A stretch of DNA of 64,000 nt from JAQUBU01 sp036677685 (GTDB lineage: Bacteria > Bacillota > Syntrophomonadia > Syntrophomonadales > Syntrophomonadaceae): contig JAVBWA010000010.1 of the NCBI GenBank assembly GCA_036677685.1, positions 56,838 to 120,837 on the forward strand, written 5' to 3'. A model generated the notes under the pieces. It searched no databases. It was not told the origin of the DNA and was given only the letters and a program-made list of their open reading frames with translations. The position numbers and the translations under genes were made by a program. Every line of letters begins with the position of its first letter. The first letter of the stretch is position 1. Below, piece after piece: positions 44,618 to 53,200 of the stretch.

Positions 44618-45490
44618 ATGATCAATATTCAAAACCTGACCTTTACCTACGGGATTGGACAGCCGGCAGTCCTCCGGGATATTAATCTGCATATTGATGA
44701 GGGTGAGTACCTCTCTATTATTGGCTCCAATGGCTGTGGCAAGACTACCCTTATCCGTCATTTTAACGCACTTCTTATGCCGACAGCCGGTGAGATTCTA
44801 GTGAACGGGCATAACACCAAGGATCCAAAAAAACATCATACTATTCGCTGTATTGTAGGGATGGTATTTCAGAATCCTGATAATCAAATAGTAGGTATGA
44901 GCGTGGAAGAAGACGTGGCCTTCGGTCCTGGAAATCTTGGGCTGCCCTCGGCTGAAATACGCCGCCGTGTGGATTGGGCGCTTTCCATGGTGGGATTAAG
45001 CGGTCTAGAAAAACGCCATCCGCATACTCTTTCTGGAGGCCAGAAACAGCTTCTGGCTTTGGCCGGCCTGCTGGTCATGGAACCCAAACTCATTGTACTT
45101 GATGAACCAACCGCATCTCTTGATCCAGCCGGAAAAGAAAGCGTCCTGTTTATGTTACAGCAGTTAAACCAGCAAGGGATCGGCATTATCCATGTTACCC
45201 ACGGTATGGACGAGATTGCCAACGCCAATCGAATTCTGGTAATGGATAAGGGTAGAGTAGTAGCCGATGGAAACAAATTCGACATATTAAGCCGGGTAGA
45301 GTGGCTTAAATCCTTGGGTCTCGCGCCACCTAGAATTACTGAGTTAATGTGGCAACTACAACAAAGCGGTGAAGCGGTGGGGGTTGACATTTTTTCGGTT
45401 TCCGAGGCGGTTGCTGAAATCGGTTCGCTGCTCGGCAGACTCCGGCATTCCTCCTATTCCCCTTTTCCCAAGGCGGCTGGATATGAATAA
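44618..45490 (+). CDS. ecfA: ECF transporter ATPase (BioM/EcfA)
   Basis: A 290-residue ABC ATPase of the cobalt/biotin ECF type. Walker A GSNGCGKTT, Q-loop FQNPDNQIVGMSVEEDVAFGPGNLG (typical of EcfA), signature LSGGQKQ and Walker B LIVLDEPTASLDP are intact. Only one ATPase gene is present, so the transporter is of the dedicated BioMNY type with an ATPase homodimer, instead of the group II type with two ATPases. It starts 14 nt after bioY and overlaps ecfT by 8 nt. Confidence 0.94.
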   Translation: MINIQNLTFTYGIGQPAVLRDINLHIDEGEYLSIIGSNGCGKTTLIRHFNALLMPTAGEILVNGHNTKDPKKHHTIRCIVGMVFQNPDNQIVGMSVEEDVAFGPGNLGLPSAEIRRRVDWALSMVGLSGLEKRHPHTLSGGQKQLLALAGLLVMEPKLIVLDEPTASLDPAGKESVLFMLQQLNQQGIGIIHVTHGMDEIANANRILVMDKGRVVADGNKFDILSRVEWLKSLGLAPPRITELMWQLQQSGEAVGVDIFSVSEAVAEIGSLLGRLRHSSYSPFPKAAGYE

Positions 45491-46268
45491 ATCGAGTCAA
45501 TACATCACTCAAGACTCTATACTTCATCGCCGGGACCCCCGGGTTAAAATTCTTGCGGTGCTGGCCTTAAGCATTATCATTCTGCATGCCAACGGCATCG
45601 GCCTCTTGCTGGCAACAGGGCTGGTCTTAGGTTGTTCCAAAGTGGCACGTATATCTCCGTGCCTCCTGCTTAAATCTTCGCGCCCGGTTTGGCCATTTTT
45701 CATTTGTCTCTTTCTGTTGTATCTCTTTTCTCCCCCATACCAGCCATTACCGAATTTTTCTATAGGGCCGATCCAAATCAGCGAAGAAGGTCTTAACCTC
45801 GGCATAATCCAGATCGGCAAGTTCCTGTTGCTGGTCCTTGCGGCTTCCTTACTGACCATGACCACCACCGAATCAGAAATTACCGTGGGCCTGGAAAGGT
45901 TCCTGCGTCCTCTTCGGGTTATTGGGGTATCTTCCCACGATATTGCCATGATGATTACACTGGCCCTGCGATTTTTACCGGTGCTTGCAGATGAGATGAA
46001 TGATATCCGCGAAGCGCAATTAGCCCGAGGAGCTGCTTTCAGCCGTCATAATCCAGTCCGCAGAATTAGGGCCCTGGGCTACATGGCCGCCCCCTTGTCG
46101 ACAAGCATATTCCACCGCTGTGACGAGTTGATAGATGCCATGGAAGCGCGGGGATACCAGGAGGGACCTAGAACCTACCTGCAGGACCCCGTATTGAACA
46201 AGCCCGATTATTGTATGCTTGGTGTTATCGTTGTTGCAATAATAGTTAGCATGGCCCGGATGTTGTAG
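45483..46268 (+). CDS. ecfT: ECF transporter transmembrane component (BioN/EcfT)
   Basis: A 261-residue membrane protein of the CbiQ/EcfT family. The conserved coupling motif is seen as EAQLARGAAF, with the second as DAMEARGYQEG; these two Arg-containing helices touch the ATPases. Hydrophobic segments cover the N-terminal 120 residues. I use ATG 45483, inside the end of ecfA, because family proteins begin near HRRDPRVKILAVL; the longer frame upstream is only overlap. Terminator hairpin at 46320-46362. Confidence 0.93.
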   Translation: MNKSSQYITQDSILHRRDPRVKILAVLALSIIILHANGIGLLLATGLVLGCSKVARISPCLLLKSSRPVWPFFICLFLLYLFSPPYQPLPNFSIGPIQISEEGLNLGIIQIGKFLLLVLAASLLTMTTTESEITVGLERFLRPLRVIGVSSHDIAMMITLALRFLPVLADEMNDIREAQLARGAAFSRHNPVRRIRALGYMAAPLSTSIFHRCDELIDAMEARGYQEGPRTYLQDPVLNKPDYCMLGVIVVAIIVSMARML

Positions 46269-46319
46269 TTTATCAAAGCTTAAAGTACCTTGTCTTAACT
46301 TAATATCGATATATATATC

Positions 46320-46362
46320 TTACTGCCCGCCGGTTGAATCTATTTTCGCCAGCGGGCAGTAA
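46320..46362. terminator. Hairpin after the biotin transporter genes
   Basis: TTACTGCCCGC and GCGGGCAGTAA (11-bp perfect arms) around a 21-nt loop, 52 nt after the ecfT stop. It has no long T-run but is the only strong stem in the 46269-46635 gap, in which I see no gene. Confidence 0.55.
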
Positions 46363-46635
46363 TTTCCCGGCTTATTATAAATTACTTCGCATCTAGTACT
46401 TACGGCTTGAACACAAATTGACACATCCTGCCTTTTTAACAAAAGGCCGTCAGATTGTATGAAAACTATTTTGCCGATTTTATCCGCCCCACTCAGGGTC
46501 ATTATTGGGCTATTTTTAGAGGCGTGAGCCATAAAAAACTATGATATCCCATATGCGCTCTCCTCTCGGGTCATTGACCTGGTCTTTTAGAGAGTTTTAG
46601 CACAGTCTGACGTCTCTTGTCACGCCTTTTAGCGT

Positions 46636-46977
46636 TCAGTTATAGCCCCGGTCGCCGTATGGCTGAAGTTTTTCCAGCCATTGGGCCTGCATTTTTTTCA
46701 GGGCGTCTTTTTCATCAAAAAAAGGATCGTCCGGTTTTTCCAAAACCTCCAGAACTTCAAACACAAAGGCATCCGGCCCGTATTGCTGCAATTCCTCGGT
46801 CAGCCGTGGGTTAGGATAAGTACCGTTTTTTAACTGAAACAATTTGCCGTTAAGGGTTTTCAAATTTCGGGTGCTGTCGATTAAAACCTTTTGGTTTTGG
46901 GTATTCCTTACCTGAAATACCCCGGCTTCGGTTTTTATTTCCTTGTACTGTTGCTTTAGCTCTTTTTTCTTATCCAT
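46636..46977 (-). CDS. GIY-YIG nuclease-like protein
   Basis: A 113-residue protein resembling the GIY-YIG-fold proteins found beside DUF2087 regulators in Firmicutes: GVFQVRNTQNQKVLIDSTRN corresponds to the strand pair with the GIY and YIG positions (here diverged: GVF and VLI), then KLFQLKNGTYPNPRLTEEL and DAFVFEVLEVLEKPDDPFF. The catalytic residues look degenerate, so nuclease activity is doubtful. It starts 20 nt after the DUF2087 gene and is probably cotranscribed. Function unknown. Confidence 0.7.
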   Translation of the reverse strand: MDKKKELKQQYKEIKTEAGVFQVRNTQNQKVLIDSTRNLKTLNGKLFQLKNGTYPNPRLTEELQQYGPDAFVFEVLEVLEKPDDPFFDEKDALKKMQAQWLEKLQPYGDRGYN

Positions 46978-46997
46978 AAATTATCTCTCCAGTGCAA

Positions 46998-47801
46998 TCA
47001 TTTTAGCCAGTACTTGCTGCCGGTGGCATTGCGGTCCAAGAACCCATAATCGATTAAGTATCTGCGCAAACTGGCATAATCATCATAAAAATCTTGCAGT
47101 ATCTCATTTACTTCGTTTTCCGCATAAACTTTTTCCGGGTCAAAGCGCCGGGCCAATTCGCGCAGAATAACGACTATATGTTTTTGCCGTCCGGGAAGGC
47201 GCTTTAATGGCCCATCCAACCCATCGGTAAAGTATGTTTTTAAAATTTTCTTCCTTTCTTCCTCGGTGATATTGTAGCGGTCATCAATCATGGTGGCATT
47301 TTTATGCAAACTTAAAAAAGCGGGGGCATATTTGTCTTTCTCTTTTAGAAGCTCCATCAACGTAAGGAAAACCTTGGCTTGCCGCTCTTTCTCCTTGAGC
47401 ACAAACCGATGATTACGTATGGTTGAAGCACTACCGATGCCTATGGCCGCCTGTACTTCGCTGTCGCTTTTGCCCTGGTAAAATAGCTGCATAAGGCTTT
47501 TTTGATGGTCGGTAAGTCCGGTAAGCTTTTTGTCCAAATTAATTAGATATTCAAATACCGAGCCATGTGTTTTCTCTATATGAACTCTTATATATCTTTC
47601 AGCTTCATAGAGGACCCCTTCCTCGCTGTAAACAATTCCTTTCTCCAGTTGCTTACTGCAAAGCAAGCATGTAAAACTATTAGCTTCTTCAATATAACCG
47701 CGTTTGAATTCTTCCAATGAAGCACTCCAAAACAATTCTAAAGCATCACTCAATCCTAACACCTGCCAGCTTTGTTTGTGTATAGTATAGATATAATACA
47801 T
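46998..47801 (-). CDS. DUF2087 domain transcriptional regulator-like protein
   Basis: About 267 residues. An N-terminal segment carries a Cys pair (FTCLLCSKQLEKG) and a conserved HIEKTHGSVFEYL, which may form a zinc site. The middle (about 88-130) is a LuxR-type helix-turn-helix: LTDHQKSLMQLFYQGKSDSEVQAAIGIGSASTIRNHRF. The C-terminal DUF2087 domain ends LIDYGFLDRNATGSKYWL. It is probably a DNA-binding regulator. The start at 47801 lacks a strong ribosome site; an internal GTG or TTG near residues 14-17 is an alternative. Copy 3 of the structured repeat lies upstream. Confidence 0.78.
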   Translation of the reverse strand: MYYIYTIHKQSWQVLGLSDALELFWSASLEEFKRGYIEEANSFTCLLCSKQLEKGIVYSEEGVLYEAERYIRVHIEKTHGSVFEYLINLDKKLTGLTDHQKSLMQLFYQGKSDSEVQAAIGIGSASTIRNHRFVLKEKERQAKVFLTLMELLKEKDKYAPAFLSLHKNATMIDDRYNITEEERKKILKTYFTDGLDGPLKRLPGRQKHIVVILRELARRFDPEKVYAENEVNEILQDFYDDYASLRRYLIDYGFLDRNATGSKYWLK

Positions 47802-47935
47802 TATTGTTTGTATTTGCGCAAGCGTTTTTTTCCCCTATCAGTAGTTTACGAAATAATTATTTTTAAAAGCAAATTTGTTGATATTATTGCATTTGAGGTA
47901 TATATAACATATAGTTTTTGGCAAATGCTTAAACA

Positions 47936-48030
47936 TCGGAAGATACTGCGGAGCAGTTTCCACACACCGCTGTATTATGTTAATAGGACCCCGACCGAGT
48001 AAAGAAGCGGGGGTCATCTTTCGTCTCGTT
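47936..48030 (-). repeat. Structured repeat element, copy 3 (shortened)
   Basis: On the minus strand it starts AACGAGACGAAAGATGACCC, closely matching copy 1, continues through a GGTCCTA block, and ends in GAAACTGC-TCC-GCAGT (47945-47960), the same hairpin as copies 1 and 2. The right half of the paired end is missing. It lies 135 nt upstream of the DUF2087 gene in the same direction, and also between that gene and the divergent DUF1648 gene. Confidence 0.6.
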
Positions 48031-48066
48031 ATAATTGCTAAAAATGTGTATTCGGAGGAGTTTAGT

Positions 48067-48603
48067 ATGTGGGAAAAAATCAGTAATTATTACCCTCCCT
48101 GGCTGGAATATATAGCTCCTCTTTTGCTGGGAGCCGCTTTAATATATACCTATTCCGTTTACCCGGAGCTGCCCGGACAGTTCCCGACCCATTTTGACCT
48201 ATACGGTGTTCCCGATGCCTGGCAGCCCAAAAGTTTTGGCTCGGTTTACCTGGCTCTGATAATCGGAACTCTGGTATGGCTATCTCTGGTAATGCTCAAC
48301 TATTTTTTGATTATCAAACCCGATGATCCTGGAAAATTCATTAACATCACCCCGCGCCAAAAAGAGCAGCTTGGTCCGGCCGGGCTGGAAGCCATCCGCC
48401 GGATTACGGCCCGGGGCATGATTATGATTAATATCACTATGGCCGCTATGATCAGCAGCCTCCACTATCAATCCATCCAAACCGCCCTCGGATTACAAGC
48501 TGATCATAGTTACGTAATCCTTATTTTTGGCGCCGCTCTTCTCATCGAATCTATATGGCTGACGGTCAAAACCCTTCGTATGACGTGGACTCCCCGCCGA
48601 TAG
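48067..48603 (+). CDS. DUF1648 domain membrane protein
   Basis: A 178-residue membrane protein with four hydrophobic segments. The DUF1648 core is visible: YSVYPELPGQFPTHFDLYGVPDAWQPKS. DUF1648 occurs in Firmicute membrane proteins, sometimes linked to immunity or peptide export (SdpI-like), but no role can be assigned here. I use ATG 48067 with GGAGGAG 6 nt before it, instead of the longer frame from 47977, which would run through the repeat. Confidence 0.83.
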   Translation: MWEKISNYYPPWLEYIAPLLLGAALIYTYSVYPELPGQFPTHFDLYGVPDAWQPKSFGSVYLALIIGTLVWLSLVMLNYFLIIKPDDPGKFINITPRQKEQLGPAGLEAIRRITARGMIMINITMAAMISSLHYQSIQTALGLQADHSYVILIFGAALLIESIWLTVKTLRMTWTPRR

Positions 48604-48800
48604 CAGCATTCTTTTTCGGCATACACCAGCCGCCGGCAGCCAAAGCTTTTCGGTGACAAAATACAACTATCCTGAATTGAGTAATAGGTCCTAAGCAAAT
48701 TAGTGCATATGCTGGAAGAATCTCCTTGCTAAACATGCTAAGCTTATTGTGAATATATGTTTTTTCTGGAATTGCTTATTTTCCAGGGAGGAGTGTTAGT

Positions 48801-49913
48801 ATGCAAAGAATTGCAATAGAAGAATTGGAATCCGGGATGGTAATTGCCAGGACTATTATTGCTTCGGATGGAAGAGCTTTGCTTAATGAAAATACCCGTC
48901 TTAACGACACCTTTATCAACCGGCTGCGTCTTTTGGGTGTAATGTCGGTATATGTTAAAGACGGGTTGGCAGATATTGAGGTTCCGGAGGTAGTTTCCGC
49001 CCAAGTGCGTGCCGCAGTTTCCCTTAAATTAAATCAAACTCTCAAAACTTTTGCGGCCAAAAAAACTCTGGATGTAAATTCCATGAAGAATCTGGTTTCC
49101 ATACTGCTGGAAGAAGTTATTAGCAATCGCAATGTCATCATTCATCTCGAAGATATTCGCAGTTATGATGATGATTTATTGTATCACTCTCTTAATGTAG
49201 CGGTTTTTGCCATGATGACCGGATTGAGTATGGGATATACCGAAGGGAAGCTTGTAGAACTGGGTTTAGGTTCTTTGCTTCATGATATCGGAATGATTAT
49301 GATTGATCCCGATATACTCCATCGCCGGGGCGAACTTACGGACACCGAAGGTGAAGTGTTCCGCGGCCACCCCGAGATCGGTTTTAATATTTTGCGAACT
49401 TACCGGGAGGTATCGACTAAAGTCGCACATATAGCTTTCCAGCATCATGAAAAAGTAGACGGTTCAGGCTATCCCCGCCAACTGAACCACAAACAGATCC
49501 TCGACTATGCCAAAATCGCAGCTATTGCCGATACTTTTGACAATGTAACTTCCAATAAATATGTAGGCCATAGTTACTCGGCGAGTGAAGCCCTCACCGT
49601 TCTTCGCAAGCTGGGCAATACCTACTTTGATCTGGAGATTATTGAGGCTTTTGCCACCAATGTGGCTATTTATCCGATCGGTTGCTTGTTAAGTCTTAAT
49701 ACCGGACATATTGCAGTGGTTACTTCCGCAAGCAAAATAAATTCAACACGCCCAATTATCCATCTGGTTTGCGATCAGGAGGGCCAGTTGATCAAACCGC
49801 CCCAGCCCATCGACCTGCAAAAAAGCAACGAGGTTAGTATTGTGCGGCGGCTCAACAACCAGGAAACTGATGTCATCCGTTTCAAAATAACCGCCCAGCA
49901 AAATTTAAACTAG
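48801..49913 (+). CDS. HD-GYP domain protein (putative cyclic-di-GMP phosphodiesterase)
   Basis: A 370-residue protein with an N-terminal region of about 115 residues and an HD-GYP domain (about 120-290). HD at LLHDIGMIMIDPDILH (about 160) and HHEKVDGSGYP (about 215; canonical GYP) are present with the intervening HPEIGF motif, so phosphodiesterase activity on cyclic di-GMP is expected. No membrane segment. GGGAGGAGTG precedes the ATG. Its stop codon TAG is also the first three bases of a MITE, so the last codons may have been fixed by that insertion. Confidence 0.92.
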   Translation: MQRIAIEELESGMVIARTIIASDGRALLNENTRLNDTFINRLRLLGVMSVYVKDGLADIEVPEVVSAQVRAAVSLKLNQTLKTFAAKKTLDVNSMKNLVSILLEEVISNRNVIIHLEDIRSYDDDLLYHSLNVAVFAMMTGLSMGYTEGKLVELGLGSLLHDIGMIMIDPDILHRRGELTDTEGEVFRGHPEIGFNILRTYREVSTKVAHIAFQHHEKVDGSGYPRQLNHKQILDYAKIAAIADTFDNVTSNKYVGHSYSASEALTVLRKLGNTYFDLEIIEAFATNVAIYPIGCLLSLNTGHIAVVTSASKINSTRPIIHLVCDQEGQLIKPPQPIDLQKSNEVSIVRRLNNQETDVIRFKITAQQNLN

Positions 49914-50074
49914 TACTCTGTTAAATCTAATTCTGTGTATAAATCGGCGAGGAAAATTTTCGTAGGACAAGGCGGAGGAATGAGTAATACTGGACGTATT
50001 GCGATTGACGACAACGCAGTCATATGAAAATTTAACCGACGAGAATATATATAATTAGGTTTAACAGAGTACTA
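49911..50074. mobile_element. MITE, copy 1
   Basis: A 164-bp element with terminal inverted repeats TAGTACTCTGTTAAAT / TTTAACAGAGTACTA and internal complementary parts (AAATCGGCGAGGAAAATTTT versus AAAATTTAACCGACGAG). It is nearly identical to 53018-53182. Ends GTACTCTG...CAGAGTAC flanked by TA suggest insertion at TA, as in IS630/Tc1-type elements. It has no coding capacity. Confidence 0.88.
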
Positions 50075-50167
50075 GCTGCCCTGTAAGCTTAATCTGTATT
50101 TGCTTGCGCAAGTCCACTTCCCCGGGCTTGCACTTAATAGTTTGTGCCCATTAAAATTGCCACATTT

Positions 50168-50569
50168 TCAGCTTAAAACGATTTCTTGAAAGTTCCCGTT
50201 AAAATCCGCAATCTCCGCCCGGGCCTCTTCCAGGTAAAAGGGCGCTATTTTGAGCCCGCTGGTTTCATTGTATATGCTTTTTAAAGTTGGCATTGTCTCC
50301 ATTACCCTTGAAATTGTCTCCGGTCTTTCGTCAAAAACCGCTTTACCGTTGATTCTTATCCACTCGCCGTTCACACTCGCAGTGCTGATTTCAACATAAG
50401 GATTTGCCTTCATTTGCTGGCAGGCTTTTTTATGGCTGCCTACCCCAAAATAGAGGCGATTTTCATAAGCCATAAAAAAGCCAAAGGGCCTTACCCGGGG
50501 TTTGTCCCCATCAATTGTGGCCACATAAAAAATTGGATTTTCACTCAAAAACCTTAATACTTCCTCCAT
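50168..50569 (-). CDS. Pyridoxamine 5'-phosphate oxidase family protein
   Basis: A 133-residue flavin-binding split-barrel protein: NPIFYVATIDGDKPRVRPFGF, then ENRLYFGVGSHKKACQQMKANPYVEIS and WIRINGKAVFDE, the usual FMN-binding pattern of this small family. Members reduce or bind small molecules; true PdxH is longer, so the name refers to the fold only. GTGAGGTA precedes the ATG. It is divergent from hxlR, which may regulate it through the shared AT-rich intergenic region (50570-50691). Confidence 0.87.
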   Translation of the reverse strand: MEEVLRFLSENPIFYVATIDGDKPRVRPFGFFMAYENRLYFGVGSHKKACQQMKANPYVEISTASVNGEWIRINGKAVFDERPETISRVMETMPTLKSIYNETSGLKIAPFYLEEARAEIADFNGNFQEIVLS

Positions 50570-50691
50570 TACCTCACATCTCCCTTACTGATAATTAATT
50601 ATATCTATCATTTTTGCATGTTAATATATTTATTGTAAATACGCAATTTTATGATATATACTATCAATAATGATACTTAGGGGGATTGTCC

Positions 50692-51045
50692 ATGAAAGAC
50701 AAATGCTTGTTATTTGGGAAATGCCCTGTTACCACCGCGCAAAAGATTATCGGCGGCAAATGGGCATTGCTTATTTTTTTTCACCTTCATTCCGGCACCA
50801 AGCGATTTGGTGAACTGCAAAAACTGATACCTGGCATCACCCAGGCTATGCTGACCAAACAATTGCGCAGCCTGGAAGAATACGGTTTGGTCATTCGTCA
50901 TATTTATACCCAGGTTCCCCCCAAAGTTGAATACTCGCTGAGCGAAATAGGGCGTGAGTTCATTCCGGTCATTGAGGTCCTGGAATCCTGGGGAAACAAA
51001 TACATTGCATATATCAATGCCACAGGCAGTTCAAGCAACTCCTAA
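50692..51045 (+). CDS. HxlR family transcriptional regulator
   Basis: A 117-residue winged-helix regulator. Typical opening with an early Cys (CPVTTAQKIIGGKWALLIFFHL), recognition region GELQKLIPGITQAMLTKQLRSLEEYGLVIR and wing QVPPKVEYSLSEIGREF. HxlR proteins respond to formaldehyde, oxidants or electrophiles, often through the N-terminal Cys. ATG 50692 is preferred to TTG 50686, as GGGGGA lies 7 nt upstream. The divergent flavin-binding protein is its most likely target. Confidence 0.92.
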   Translation: MKDKCLLFGKCPVTTAQKIIGGKWALLIFFHLHSGTKRFGELQKLIPGITQAMLTKQLRSLEEYGLVIRHIYTQVPPKVEYSLSEIGREFIPVIEVLESWGNKYIAYINATGSSSNS

Positions 51046-51104
51046 ATTTCAGATTGAATGCCTAAAACTTGGCCTGGAAAAATTTGAATTAAAGGGAGAC
51101 AACC

Positions 51105-51776
51105 ATGGATATGGTTTTGGAATTTAAAGATTTATACCGTTCGCTCGACCAGCGCCGATTTTTTGTACGCGAGTCAGGTTCACTTGAGGCCGGACAGATC
51201 CTCTCTGTTAAAGGTGCCTCCGGTTCTGGCAAATCAACGCTGCTGCGTATGCTGGCCAGAACAATCAAGACCGAGTCAGGCGATGTTTACTGGCGGGGCC
51301 GGCACTGGTTTTCCATAGCTCCGGGGGCTTGGCGCTGCGGTGTTCACTACGTTGCCCAAAAACCGGTAATGTTTGGCGGAACGGTAGAGGATAATTTTCG
51401 CCTGCCCTTTACTCTCCGGGAAATGAAAGAACATACTTCATTTTCTCCGTCGCTCTGCGAGCAATATATGCGGAATCTGGGTCTGCCGGGGGAACTGCTT
51501 AAACAACCGGCCCAAACCCTTTCCGGAGGTGAGGCAGCGCGGGTGGCTTTGATCAGGGCATTGATGATCGAGCCGGAAGTTCTGCTCTTAGATGAACCGG
51601 GTGCTTATTTGGACAGCAACAGCCGGACCCTGCTTGTTAATCTGCTTGCTGACTGGGTTCAGAGTAAAGCGGGGCGTGCCATAGTAATGGTCTCCCACAA
51701 CGATGATAATTTGGATATTCTGAACAATGTTTCAACATTACATATGGGAGCATCAAGGGGGGTGCAAAATGACTAG
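51105..51776 (+). CDS. fetA: ABC transporter ATPase, FetA-like
   Basis: A 223-residue ABC ATPase paired with an FetB-type permease. Walker A KGASGSGKST, signature LSGGEAARVAL and Walker B VLLLDEPGAYLD are present. In E. coli FetAB (YbbLM) exports iron and protects against peroxide stress. That neighbours include feoA and feoB supports a metal-homeostasis role here. It overlaps the permease gene by 8 nt and follows hxlR by 59 nt. Confidence 0.87.
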   Translation: MDMVLEFKDLYRSLDQRRFFVRESGSLEAGQILSVKGASGSGKSTLLRMLARTIKTESGDVYWRGRHWFSIAPGAWRCGVHYVAQKPVMFGGTVEDNFRLPFTLREMKEHTSFSPSLCEQYMRNLGLPGELLKQPAQTLSGGEAARVALIRALMIEPEVLLLDEPGAYLDSNSRTLLVNLLADWVQSKAGRAIVMVSHNDDNLDILNNVSTLHMGASRGVQND

Positions 51777-52566
51777 CGGCTACATTCATATTTCCGATTG
51801 GCAACTGGTTCTGAGTGTAAGTCTGGTGGTAATAACCGGACTGATTTCAGCGCTCTTGCAGCTAGGCCTGTTAAAATCCCTGATCTGGGGAACTATACGG
51901 GCTTTTATTCAGTTGACCCTGATAGGTTATGTTCTGAGCTATGTTTTCAAACTTAACAATTTGCTGGTGATTATCCCCCTCGTTTTTCTTATGTGCTGGA
52001 TAGCCAGCCGCGAAGCTACCCGGAGAATCAACAATGCGCCGTATAACCCGGCCCCGATGACTTTTCTTTCGCTGGCCGCCAGCACCTTTATCGTGGGTTC
52101 AATCGTGGTGGTGCTTGTCATTGCCCCGCAACCCTGGTATTCGGCCCGGGTACTGATTCCTATTTTCGGAATGCTGCTCGGCAATTCCATGAACGCCATC
52201 GCTTTATCGCTGGACCGCCTCTATAGTGAAGTCCGCTCGCACGCCGAAGAGGTCGAGCAGTTGTTGTGCTTTGGCGCGACTCCCTGGGAAGCGATCCTGG
52301 CCCTGGTTAAAAAAGCAGTAAGCGCGGGTATGATGCCAACCATTAATTCCCTGATGGTGGTTGGTTTGGTCAGCTTGCCCGGTATGATGACCGGGCAGAT
52401 TTTGGCAGGCATGGACCCGCGTTCAGCAGTACGCTACCAGTTTGTGGTGCAGATCATGGTAGCCGCTTCCGTGGCCATCGGCTGCTTGATCATGGTAGCT
52501 CTGTCATACAAAAAAATGTTCAACCAGGATTCGGCCCTGGAAGAATCCATGCGCAAAAATATCTAA
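51769..52566 (+). CDS. fetB: ABC transporter permease, FetB-like
   Basis: A 265-residue membrane protein of the YbbM/FetB (UPF0014) family, with about seven helices. Diagnostic stretches are RAFIQLTLIGYVLSYVF, MLLGNSMNAIALSLDRL and GATPWEAILALVKKAVSAGMMPTINSLMVVGLVSLPGMMTGQILAG. ATG 51769 follows AAGGGGGG and overlaps fetA, which suggests translational coupling; the longer frame from 51727 lies inside fetA. Confidence 0.92.
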   Translation: MTSGYIHISDWQLVLSVSLVVITGLISALLQLGLLKSLIWGTIRAFIQLTLIGYVLSYVFKLNNLLVIIPLVFLMCWIASREATRRINNAPYNPAPMTFLSLAASTFIVGSIVVVLVIAPQPWYSARVLIPIFGMLLGNSMNAIALSLDRLYSEVRSHAEEVEQLLCFGATPWEAILALVKKAVSAGMMPTINSLMVVGLVSLPGMMTGQILAGMDPRSAVRYQFVVQIMVAASVAIGCLIMVALSYKKMFNQDSALEESMRKNI

Positions 52567-52768
52567 GTTTTTCTATCCCTTCTGTATAATATCCCTCATG
52601 CTCTACCGTTCACCAAGCAAAATTTTTCCCATTATTTTCTTTAGGCCTACAACTCCAAATATCAGTAACACTTGGGGTTTATTCTGTATATCTTGGTTGT
52701 AAGGATAAATTTTTCCCCATCACCGAAAACAAAAAAAGGTAAAAAATTTGTGTTGAAGGAGATTAAAG

Positions 52769-53011
52769 ATGAGCAAACTTCCATATATCCCGTTAAACTC
52801 CTTGCCCATCGGGCAAAAGGCAAAAGTAAAGATGCTTGCGTCCGATGGAACAGTGCGCAGAAGAATGTTGGATCTAGGTTTGATTGCCGATACGGTAGTC
52901 GAAGCTCTGCATAAAAGCCCCTCGGGGGACCCTACCGCATACTGCATTCGCGGCGCAGTCGTGGCTTTACGTTCGGAAGAAGCAGGCCAAATTATCGTTG
53001 AAGTAAATTAA
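52769..53011 (+). CDS. feoA: FeoA, ferrous iron transport accessory protein
   Basis: An 80-residue SH3-like protein: LNSLPIGQKAKVKMLASDG, RRRMLDLGLIADTVVEAL and YCIRGAVVALRSEEAGQIIV match FeoA. It assists FeoB in ferrous iron uptake. TGAAGGAG precedes the ATG. Unusually, a MITE (53018-53182) sits between feoA and feoB and separates their reading by 190 nt. Confidence 0.95.
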   Translation: MSKLPYIPLNSLPIGQKAKVKMLASDGTVRRRMLDLGLIADTVVEALHKSPSGDPTAYCIRGAVVALRSEEAGQIIVEVN

Positions 53012-53017
53012 TCAGCC

Positions 53018-53182
53018 TAGTACTCTGTTAAATTCTAATTCTGTGTATAAATCGGCGAGGAAAATTTTCGTAGGACAAGGCGGAGGAATGAGTAATACTG
53101 GACTTATTGCGATTGACGACAACGCAGTCATATGAAAATTTAACCGACGAGAATATATAGAATTAAATTTAACAGAGTACTA
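53018..53182. mobile_element. MITE, copy 2, between feoA and feoB
   Basis: A 165-bp near-identical sister of the element at 49911-50074, with ends TAGTACTCTGTTAAAT and ATTTAACAGAGTACTA. It begins 6 nt after the feoA stop and ends about 20 nt before the feoB start, just upstream of the feoB ribosome site. Its long self-complementarity may form a stem in the feoAB mRNA. Confidence 0.88.
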
Positions 53183-53200
53183 GGGCAAGGAGGATTTCAA

